From the NCBI GenBank assembly GCA_026119855.1, contig JAOWBW010000566.1, forward strand, positions 781,653-845,652: a DNA stretch of 64,000 bases, given 5' to 3'. Below, one piece after another: positions 55,361 to 64,000 of this stretch; position 1 is the stretch's first letter, and every line of letters starts with the position of its first letter. The DNA comes from Campanula takesimana. Lineage: Eukaryota > Streptophyta > Magnoliopsida > Asterales > Campanulaceae. Under the pieces are notes generated by a model that ran no database searches, was not told where the DNA came from, and saw only the letters and a list, made by a program, of their open reading frames with translations. The position numbers were made by a program, and so were the translations under genes.

Positions 55361-58143
55361 TCTTACCTTTTCATACATCTTAATAGCTGGTATATTTGAT
55401 GCTCTCACGAAGAGGTCCACAAAGTACGCCTTATCACTGTCAAAGCAAACTCCTCTTAATATACACAGTTCAAATGAAGAGCTCAACTCTATGATGAAAC
55501 TAAAGGAGGAAAACCTAAAACCGACTCAAAATGAAGTTAATGCGTACAGACTTAATTGTTTCTGATGTGGCTCTTTACTTGTCCGGCATGTCTACTACTC
55601 ACTCAATCCCTAAATGATGTCACTCTCTTAGACTTTAAGAAAGTCATAGCCACATGATCCTCAATACTGTAACAGTTGACAACAGTGACCTCGCGAAATC
55701 TTCAACATTAATGATATTGATAAATAAAAAACATTCGGTTACGGACAAAGAAAACATAGAAAATGACGCTTATTTGGTAACATAGGGAAATGCATCTCTC
55801 TGAGGTAATAAGAAAGTACTATATGCATTGCACTACCCTTCCAAATCAACAATGGCTGGTAAATCCAAGTGACTCGCATGTGCCTGCTAAAGGTAACTGA
55901 TAAATGTAATACTCCATAAGAAACAGTCAGCTTATGACTGTATGCCTTGTTCTACCGTGTTTTAGACGAAAATGCAAGAGTTGCATGAAAAGGTAATCGA
56001 GAAGGAAAAAGTACAAAAACAAATAAGTCACTTGAAGTAGGAATAGTCGTTTCGTTTCTCAGACTGTTAGTTCAGGTGGGTGTTTACTCTCTGTTGAAAA
56101 CAAGGGGGGGGGGGGAGCATCTCAGGAAAAAAAAAAAAATCAGTCAGAATCTTTTAAAACATGAAACACTAGACCCTGAGAATATCTGACTATGGTAAAG
56201 GAGCAAGGAACAGTTATGTCGAAATCGTTACCCAAGCTACCTTGATCGCTTCACCCTAACAAGTTATATCTTAAAATTTTAGAGACACAAAAAATATTTA
56301 TCAAACATGTGTGTCAACTCCAGTAAGACAATAGGATTCTACTTCATGGAAGGCCAACTAATCTATCTACCTAAATACTAAGCATATTGGGCAATTGGTA
56401 CTAGCTGTTTTCGCTCTCAAAACATTACACATAAAGATCTATCTACCTATATATTAAGCATATTGGGCCATTGGTACTAGCTGTTTTCGCTCTCAAAACA
56501 TTACACATAAAGACACCAGTGGCATCTTAGACTCAGAGATAAGGTGGTGTGGGAGTAGGACGAATAAATCAAAAAACAAACGATTGTGGAACACTTCAGC
56601 GTATTACTAACTAATACGGAGTATCATATTTTTCTTTCTCCTTTCTCCTTTCTCCTTTCTCCTTTCATTAGAAGCAGAAACACTAAAATGGAGAATGGCA
56701 TCATATTTACTTGTTGTCACCTATCTTACATTTTGTCACTAATGTCTTCTAGCATGTTCATCAGTTTCTTGGCCAGTTGTTGCCTGCGATATTCAGGTGC
56801 TACCGTTACAGCAGTAACATGACCATGCCAAGACTCACCTTGCCCTTCAACTTTTCCCATAACTGCAAACACATTAAAATGCATTAGGACATTGTAGCCT
56901 CACCTCATTCCTCAGAAAGTTTTCTGTCATAACTAGAAAAACAATGACGAAGCATGTTGGCAACAACTGGTGATAAAGAAGCAAAGTACTGATGGACGCC
57001 AAGACAACCTTGTAAATAAGCCTTAAATCATTGTATTTGTGGTTCTGTTAACAACTTTAGAGTCTGACAAAGCCCTCAATGGGACTCGTTTTGCCAAATT
57101 CAGATTCTGGGAAAATGGACAAGGCAAAAAATCTCCTAAGCTTCAATGACCAATGATTTCATGTCATGAGTTTATTATACTTCCAGTGTTGGTCTCAGAA
57201 ACTTTTCATACTTCTTGCTACTTACGATCTCCACATTATTTGGCAAATGAAGAGTCATTCTTCAACTTTCGAGTCTCGTAGTTGAAATTGTATGAAACAC
57301 AAATTCACCCCAAACCTGTTCAGCAACATATCTGAGCGAAAAAGCATCAGATTCGGTGGATTAGTAAGAGATTCATAAGCTTCCATCAAACACACTGAAA
57401 GTTGATAGTTGCTGACTGAACCTGAGGAGCGGCCGAGCGGCTATTCAAAGGGTGTATCAGCCCTATCAAACAGACCCTAAGAATCTTGACACGCGGTCGA
57501 ACTGAATAGAGGAATTTCGTGCATTTCACAATTTTCAACCTTAGATCCCATCTTGAGTAGTGGGATAATAGGCTAAAATCCAACAGAACCATGGATCTAA
57601 CACAATTTGATTTGTGAATGCTTGATAACATTGAATATAAGTATTCAACACTTCTTCATTATTCATATAAAAGAATGTCTCTGAGTATTCCGATAACTTT
57701 AATCCCATCGGTAAGATTTTCAGCATGTAAATTTATAATCAATGCTATGTTATATTTTATGACAAGCACCAGATATAATTGCATTGAACACACAATAGAT
57801 CATACGAACAAAAGTTAAAACATCTCATGGAAAATGAATGAAAAAACTTACTGTATCCCATAATTCGGTTCCCAGGAGCTTCGGCAACATGGAAATAGTC
57901 CGGCCAGCGTGCCAAGTATGTCATGTAAAATGACATATTGAACTGTGATTTTTCATCAGTTGCTCAGAATAAAATGATTTTCAAACCCTAATTTTTGGAC
58001 CAAAATCTTCTAATTCGATAAGAAATTAACAGAAAAACTCAAGAAGGTCAAAAAAAAAATCATACAGTTTCAGTGAGATGATCAAAATTGACAGACGAGA
58101 ACCGCAGAAGATCGTCGCAGCAAAATCTTCTAATTGTCGTCAT
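54805..58143 (-). CDS. NAA20: N-alpha-acetyltransferase 20 (NatB catalytic subunit), six exons
   Basis: Acetylates nascent proteins starting Met-Asp, Met-Glu, Met-Asn or Met-Gln, in the NatB complex on cytosolic ribosomes. Exons (minus strand): 58066-58143, 57852-57942, 56730-56862, 55367-55436, 55012-55072 and 54805-54896. All have GT-AG borders and compatible phases, giving 174 codons, the usual length for this family. The protein starts MTTIRRFCCDDLLRFSSVNF and has FNMSFYMTYLARWPDYF. The GNAT acetyl-CoA motif A region is VTAVTVAPEYRRQQLAKKLM (the R/Q-x-x-G/A type loop). It continues with DKAYFVDLFVRASN, IKMYEKLGYVIYRRVLRYYS and the conserved tail KKSIIPLKRPVTPDELEYD. No frame breaks. A (CT)n repeat lies just after the exon 4 donor, and a 58 bp MITE is in intron 4. 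Confidence 0.95.
55246..55303. mobile_element. Tiny Tourist-like MITE in NAA20 intron 4
   Basis: 58 bp, nearly a perfect palindrome: GGGTCTGTTTGTTTAGGGCT mirrored by CCCAAACAAACAGGCCC. TAA target duplications lie at 55243-55245 and 55304-55306. Confidence 0.75.
55325..55357. repeat. (GA)n microsatellite at a splice donor
   Basis: About 16 GA units. On the gene's strand it is a CT run starting about 10 bp after the exon 4 donor gtaaga. Confidence 0.9.
56350..56515. repeat. Tandem duplication of about 80 bp in NAA20 intron 3
   Basis: The block atctatctacctaaatacta ... ctctcaaaacattacacata occurs twice in succession, with a handful of differences. An adjacent TTTCTCC microsatellite lies at about 56633-56668. 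Confidence 0.8.
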
Positions 58144-58550
58144 CTCTCCCGTCTTCTCTCTGTGCTTGTGGACTGTGCGTAGGTTGGGTGTGAGGCGGAA
58201 ATTGGTCATTTGACTGACAACCCGAACCCGCGGCAGAACTGACCTGCGTATGGAAATTTCATATGCATCCCCCAGTTTATGTACCTATTCATAAAGTTCC
58301 CCTAGTTTATGGACTTGTGTGATTTCAGTTCGAAAAGATAATAATTGGAGGAAACCACAATTAAATTGAGATTAATTTTTCTTACTCTTTAATTCTTATA
58401 AAATTAAGTTTTTTATTTGACACTCTTTGGCTCGACTTTTAATCGAAGCAGACTCGAATATTCAATTATTGGCGGGGAAAAGTAAATTTTACACCTTAAA
58501 AATATATTCCTTAGTCAACAAATGAATTTCTATTTCTAAAAGTAATATTT
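58144..58550. promoter_or_regulatory. Presumed NAA20 promoter and 5' UTR
   Basis: Sequence immediately upstream of the minus-strand start codon. No TATA box stands out, which would not be unusual for a housekeeping gene. Confidence 0.3.
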
Positions 58551-59250
58551 GAATGACATAAACCGAGGTGAGCACTTGGATCTAATAGACCTTGGGCCTT
58601 TAGACCAGCAAAGCCCATGGGCTTGATCAATTCGGCTTCAATTGTGTCGGCCAGGCCGACCTGGCTGCAGTTAGCCCTAAGGAGATTAACTTGGTTACCT
58701 AACAACCAATGCAACCTAGGCCCATCTCGGCTTCATAACATGCCGAGGCGGGGCTCCTACGCCGACTTGTGCCGTCTCTGTAGTAACAAAGTCATATTCT
58801 CCTAATACAAAGTGGAGTCTACCAATAGAGTCCACGTTATATGCGAATCCTTACTTAACAAGGAGACCTCTTCTACAATGCAACAAGGACTACAATCCTT
58901 ATCAGGGTTCTACTTTCCTAATATACGAGTTCTATACCAAAACAGACTCCTTGGCTTCCTTAACAAGCCAGGACTAATCCACCGACACCTATATAAACAA
59001 GCCCTCATACGACAAACGGGTATGGAATTCTCTTGGCTCTTACTCCAGTCAATTGGTTTCTCTTTGTTTTACCTTACATAAACAGATTCTTATTCTCACA
59101 CCGGAGAGCCTTCTCCGGTGAAGCCCCGGCTTAGTTTACGTTTTATTATTTCGTGTGTGTAGACCCGATTGAGGAGGCTCTTCTTGTTGGGATTATCATG
59201 ATCGTTAGACAAGGGCTGATCCGTACGTTTCTTGCAACATCAATATCCTA
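58550..59250 (+). mobile_element. LTR-like segment, possible solo LTR
   Basis: Relatively GC-rich block with a core promoter-like CCTATATAAACAAG (58989-59002). It is followed about 100 bp later by 'ctcacaccggagagccttctccggtgaagcc', a short hairpin, and by 'gcaacatc'. This looks like the U3-R-U5 order of a gypsy-type LTR. AATAT occurs at both proposed edges (about 58546 and 59247) as a possible target duplication. No coding sequence is credited to frames 58617-59081. Confidence 0.4.
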
Positions 59251-59269
59251 CAATAAATATATTTTTCCA

Positions 59270-60775
59270 AACAAATAGTCTTAAGGATTTTTTACACAAG
59301 CAAATAATATTATTCATCATTGCAAAACAAATACTATTTGTGTATGCTCATTATCGCTGTGAGGTAAGGGGGACGTCAGAATGGCTACCTACTTAGGGAC
59401 CACGATTGTAAGTCTCAAGGAGACGGTAAATTGGGTGCCTACTCAGGGTCGGTGATTGTAATATACAAAATGGTATAACATTGTGTGGAAACACAATTTT
59501 GTGGCAATAAATCGCACGTATCTTAGTTCATTTAGATTTTAAGAAAGGATAGGCCATAATAAGTTTACCTCACTCAGTCATACATCAAAATTCAAATCTC
59601 AGTTTGCACCTTGTCTCTAAATGCGTCCCACTTTGTTACCCAGTATTAAAAGTATCAAACTTTACACCTAAAACCTAATGAATGTTAGAATTTACCGAAA
59701 TTGATCATATGCACGTCACACATTGGATATATATGTCTTTTAACTCCCAAACATAAGTTTTAGATGTAATTCAACCATCAGAAGCATTCAAGGCTTCTAC
59801 CAAACCACCACCACATTTCCACCAGAACCACAAGCATGCCGCCGAAACCCCCCTCCCATCTCATGTTCTAATCAAAATCAAATACCAATTTAATTTGTCT
59901 ACTTCAATCATTCTCAACCAAGACAATAAAAATAGGGTAATCCTACTATAACACATAATAACAAATTCAATCTCAAGTTCATAGTTGATAGTAAAAAAAA
60001 CTCCATACTCTCTTAAATGTTCAATTTGGGTTGATTAGTGGAGACACAGTAGCTAATATTTCAGTTTGGAGCGTTGGAGACGACATATATGATAAATAAT
60101 TTTAAAATTAAACATATAATTCTTGGATTTGATACACCAGTTTCCTTTAATTTGAGATATGATAGTTGTTAGAGTTGTGACACGGTAGCGATTTCCGCCG
60201 TAAGGATGAGGAGCATAAGCAATAGTGATTTCTCTAATTTCACTCACTAACTTTGAATTCCTAAGTCTTTATCATTCAGTTTTTTAATTTGACAATTAAT
60301 TATAAGCTTTTGATGTTCTCACATATTACAACATGAAACCACGATAATAATTGTTAAACAATAAACGGTTTTTGCAATTGTGTACGATTTCATTCCCACA
60401 AAACACACTAGAATGATAGCCTTCAATAACCAATTTAGTCATTGAGCCTTGACTCACACAACACAACCACTTACGTTCCTAAAGAATATTTTGGGTTCAT
60501 TTCCATTATTAGTTGTCAAAATAAGTAAAATAATAGTAATAATAATAATGGTAATAATAATAATAATAACAAAATCAATAACTAATTCAAATAGTATTAG
60601 AAATCTGGTAACGTAAAACAAAGAGCGACACTCAGTAATCTAAATTATATGATCTTTTAAACATTAGTATTTTTTTTAACTACAATTAACTCTATTTTGA
60701 TCTTTACCAATAAAGAAATTATAATATTTAAATTAATTTTACTATTGGAGTAATATTTTACAAATAAGTAACATA
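59270..60775. other. Intergenic, no gene seen
   Basis: AT-rich sequence with a duplicated word pair (tgcctactcaggg / ggctacctacttaggg near 59385-59445) and an AATAAT run at about 60530-60570. No exon I can support. Confidence 0.4.
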
Positions 60776-61014
60776 TACTCCCTCTGTCCCGCCCGACTTA
60801 GGATTTTTTGTCAAGCAATTTATACTTTGACCAACAATTTGAACAAAAATATTATCTTAATGAAAATCTAAAAATAGTTATTTAGTTTATTATTAATCGT
60901 GATACAATAACAAGTTTTAAATTTTTATTAGCATCATTATATTTCTTCAAATATTTGGTCAAAGTATAAATTGTTTGAAAAAAAAATCCTAAATTGGGTG
61001 GGACGGAGGGAGTA
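60776..61014. mobile_element. MITE ('cccgacttaggatt' family)
   Basis: Left tactccctctgtcccgcccg, right attgggtgggacggagggag. Sister of 40357-40595. Confidence 0.7.
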
Positions 61015-61563
61015 CTAATTAAAAAAATTAAATAAATAAATATGACATTTAATATGGAAAACAATTTTTTCATCGGATGGTGTAACCAATCTATCACTAT
61101 ATCCCCGCGTCTCGTGATTGTGTCGTTGTAGCCATTCGTGGAGGTGGTGCGTTTCTTAATTTATCCTTTTTTCCTTTGTGACCTTACAACGCATTAAAAG
61201 GCAAACAATGTTTAATAATTTTTGTTTCCTAGAGTAAAATAGCTTACATTTATATAAATATAATGTTTAAAGTCCAGCATATCTAATTTAATTTTGTTCG
61301 TAGTTTTCCTTGATGGTTTGTGTAAACTAGTGTGAAGACGAAAGAGAAGGGTGATTACTTTAAGGGATGGAATTGTGACATTGACGTGAGCTTACGTACA
61401 ACAAGTCCTACTTTAAAAATATGAATACTATTAGAGATACAAAATAATCATAAAATTGTGCTTACTAAATTTTAAGTATAATAATTTTGTTGTGTTTTTA
61501 ATTATAGTGTAGCGGATTCACTATCATCAATGCAACAAAAAAAAATCTAAGTCCCAAATTACC

Positions 61564-63345
61564 ATTCGGGGTCAATTATAGGGCAAATAGCACATTACTA
61601 CCCCCAAGTTTCACATGAATTGCAATCTAAGTCCCAACGTTTTATTTTTGGTAATTTAGTGCATCATGTTTACATATTGTGGCAATATGGGTCCATTTTG
61701 AACGGACGTCAATTTTAATAGACGGGATACGTTCCACGTGCGTCTCACGTGAAAAATTATGGACAAAATGGTCTTTTCCACTATCTCATGCCTTGCACGT
61801 GCCTTTACAACTGGTTATTATTTGGATCTAGGTTTTAGAAACCCAAACCCACACAAAAACGATTCACTCCATCCCTAAATTCTCCACTATTCCTTCCTCT
61901 GCTATTCCTTCCTCCAGCACGAAATCACAACTAGGGTTCTTACTGTAATTCATTGATGTCTTGGTTTAAAAGATTGAAGGAATATGATTGATGGCACACC
62001 AACTTATGGTATGAATCTAAAATCTTGAGTTTACTTTTAGGGTTTAATGATTCTGAAAGTTTGAATTTTTTGGGTTTAGTGATTTCGAAAGTTTCTCTGC
62101 AATGGTGGTCCCTATTTTGTGGGTCCGGGCAGTCAAAGCTAATATTTGTTAGTATTTGTTAAAGCATTTAGGTATTACCTATAAGGTTTCAATTTTTTAT
62201 TTCATGAAGTCCCATTTTTTTAGTTCATGGTGGTCCCTGTTTCAGAGCTTCTTTATTGTGGTTGCAGTGCAAGTTGTTGGCTTTATTGTTACAGAAAGTC
62301 ACTATTTATGACTTTTTTGTTGTTTGTATATGCATATTTACTACTTCTTATGCACATGGCTTTGTGTGTACCATTGAAAGGTGTTTTTTTGATATAATAA
62401 TTTAGTTTATGTCCATAATGTGTAAATAATATATGTTTGACAGCTACTTATATCTATTCATTGGTAGGTATGAATCCTGAGTTTAGTATAAAGATGCATT
62501 TTGCTGGACACTTTGAAAATAGGCTAGCATTTTTTTACACAGGAGGTGGGGTTGCATGCTTTGATTTTGTATCTCCTGATACATTATCTCTTCCTGAGCT
62601 AAGATGTATGCTGAAAGAGTTGGGGTTCACTGATCAGAATGAATTGCAGAAGGTTGTTTTTTATCATAAAGTTAGTGAGACGGGGTTAAATGATGGGTTC
62701 AGAGAATTACAAACTGACAAGGATGTGACAGACATTCTAGACTATTTACCTCTTGGAAAGAAAAGCGAGCTGATATATATGCTGATATGGGAGAGTATGT
62801 TCCTATGGTGGTCGATGATGGTGGGGAAAATGATGATGGCTTATTTAATGTGCAGGTGAAAGAGAAAAGTAAGGATACTAGAAAGCCAAGGTTTATGAGT
62901 GATAGTGTTAATGAAGATGCAGGTCAAGATACTGACAAGAGTGAGAGTGGTGAATCTTATGAATGTGAGTCCTTTTGTGATAGTGAGTATGATAGTAAAG
63001 ATGATGATATGTATGATGAAAATATGGATGCAGGGGTGGAGTATACTGGGGTATCTACTAGTGCTATTGATAAGGGTAAAGGTAAGGGAAAAGGTAAGAA
63101 ACTAGAATGGGATATTGGGAGTTATGTTAGAGGAAATGTGGATGAGACTGACTATGATTTTGATGAGGGGATTAATGGGTATAATAGTGAGGATGATGAT
63201 CCTGCTAGGCCAAACGGAATGGTGTTCAATCTAAAGTAGATATGGAGAATCCCAAATTTGAGATGATGATGATCTTCAAAGACCATAAGCAATTCCAAGA
63301 GGCAGTAAATAAAGAGAAAATGGCAAAAGATGCTTTTCATTGATG
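61564..63345 (+). mobile_element. MuDR-type Mutator element, 5' part only
   Basis: The non-coding start (about 61564-61810) resembles long plant Mutator TIRs: gggcaaatagcacattacta, aatctaagtcccaacg, then tgggtccattttgaacgg. The transposase N-terminal region follows. The element is cut at about 63345 by an antisense copia fragment, and its distal part and second TIR are not in the window. Confidence 0.6.
62437..63345 (+). pseudogene. MuDR-like transposase N-terminus (PB1-like domain), truncated
   Basis: After a likely acceptor (ggtag, about 62464-62468), residues MNPEFSIKMHFAGHFENRLA to DILDYLPLGKKSELIY form the PB1-like domain often found at the N-terminus of plant MuDR transposases. A highly acidic linker follows (SESGESYECESFCDSEYDSK, DDDMYDENMD), then a KGKGKGKGKK patch. 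FEMMMIFKDHKQFQEAVNKE (63255-63315) starts the MuDR DNA-binding region. The frame shifts by two bases in the ATATAT run near 62770-62780, and there is a stop at 63237-63239 just before the DNA-binding segment. The DDE catalytic domain is absent, so it is inactive. Confidence 0.75.
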
Positions 63346-64000
63346 GAGTTACACAATATATATACAAGTGATCCTAGGGTTTCTTAAGAGGATATGCACA
63401 ATCTCCTAATCTAGAGGAGGTGAAGCCAAAAGAGAGAAAAAGGATTTAAGAGCAGTGTACCAGGCCTAGGGGCTTGTTTGAGGCCATAGATAGCTTTGAG
63501 AGGCGGCAAACGTGAGATGGGTGGGGGTACTTTCAAAACCCGGGGGTTGAGACATGTAGACTGTTTCAGAGAGATGACCTTGGAGAAAAGCATTATTGAT
63601 GTCTAGTTGACGGAGTGGCCAACCGTGGGTGATGGCAAGAGAGAGGATAAGACATGGTTACAGGTTTGACAACAGGACTGAAGGTTTCGGAGTAATCGAG
63701 GCCAGGTCTTTGATGGAACCCTTTGGCAACAAGGCGAGCTTTATATTTGTGGATGGAGTTGCCTGGGTTGTATTTGATCCGAAGACCCATTTACACCCGA
63801 CGATGTTGGGTTCCTGATGGGAAGGCACAAGAGTCCAGGTGTTATTACGAAGAAGGGCATTGTATTCGTCAAGCATAGCAGTATGCCAGTGAGGGGTGGA
63901 GAGGGCTTGTTTGGTGGTGGTAGGAAGGGCGGTGGGGGAGGAAAGAGTGGTGAGATTGGCGTATTTGGGGTTGGGTTTTACTTATGTTGTTGGACAGTCG
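63346..64000 (-). pseudogene. Copia polyprotein fragment (RT region), runs off window
   Basis: On the minus strand the start of a copia reverse transcriptase is readable: LDEYNALLRNNTWTLVPSHQ, EPNIVGCKWVF, then HKYKARLVAKGFHQRPGLDY and SETFSPVVKPVT. A frame change falls near 63770 and others near 63600. Beyond about 63590 the RT breaks down to YGLKQAPRPG-like remnants (near 63470). It interrupts the MuDR-like gene. The upstream part of its polyprotein lies beyond 64000. Confidence 0.75.

Overview
This is nuclear DNA from a flowering plant, very probably a eudicot. It is AT-rich, its genes are split by GT-AG introns, and most of the sequence is transposable-element debris: Stowaway-type MITEs ending in variants of CTCCCTCCGTCCC, Mutator-like elements with 9-11 bp target duplications, Harbinger-like and hAT-like elements, a TRIM, solo LTRs, a SINE, a LINE and copia/gypsy pieces. 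The species cannot be fixed from the window alone. Host genes fill perhaps a fifth of the window. || Layout. 1-20.6 kb holds no intact host gene. It is a stack of nested repeats: a Pack-MULE carrying a ribose-5-phosphate isomerase fragment (2.6-4.3 kb), a MITE split by a TRIM, another MITE and a 1.4 kb solo LTR (5.0-7.5 kb), a Harbinger-like element full of G-rich repeats (9.6-11.5 kb), a Mutator-like element (12.05-13.1 kb) and a truncated LINE (18.7-20.6 kb). 20.8-24.8 kb is an early-nodulin-like (phytocyanin) gene on the minus strand; it has two frameshifts and no recognisable splice donor. 26-30 kb has more TIR elements, including a second gene-capturing Mutator-like element with a GRF-type zinc-finger fragment. 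31.7-36.6 kb is a recently inserted Ty1/copia element with near-identical LTRs, many frameshifts and a folded-back 5' LTR end. || 37.5-46.1 kb is the gene island. An intact 11-exon chloroplast ribosome-recycling factor gene (plus strand, including a GC-AG intron) converges on a chalcone-isomerase-like fatty-acid-binding protein gene (FAP3-like, minus strand) that carries three single-base frame breaks. 46.9-49.3 kb is a nested hAT-like element, 51.3-53.7 kb a Mutator-like element with 9 bp TSDs, and 54.35-54.6 kb a SINE. 54.8-58.1 kb is an intact six-exon gene for the NatB catalytic subunit NAA20 (minus strand). 58.5-64 kb is repeats again, ending in a MuDR-type transposase gene broken by an antisense copia fragment that runs off the window. 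|| The host genes act in separate housekeeping processes (plastid translation, plastid fatty-acid metabolism, cytosolic N-terminal acetylation) and do not form a pathway. I found no new biological system. The points of most interest are the captured gene fragments, the unusual 5' LTR of the copia element, and the uneven spread of single-base frame breaks: none in two genes, several in two others and in the young retroelement. That pattern is either real gene decay or residual consensus error.
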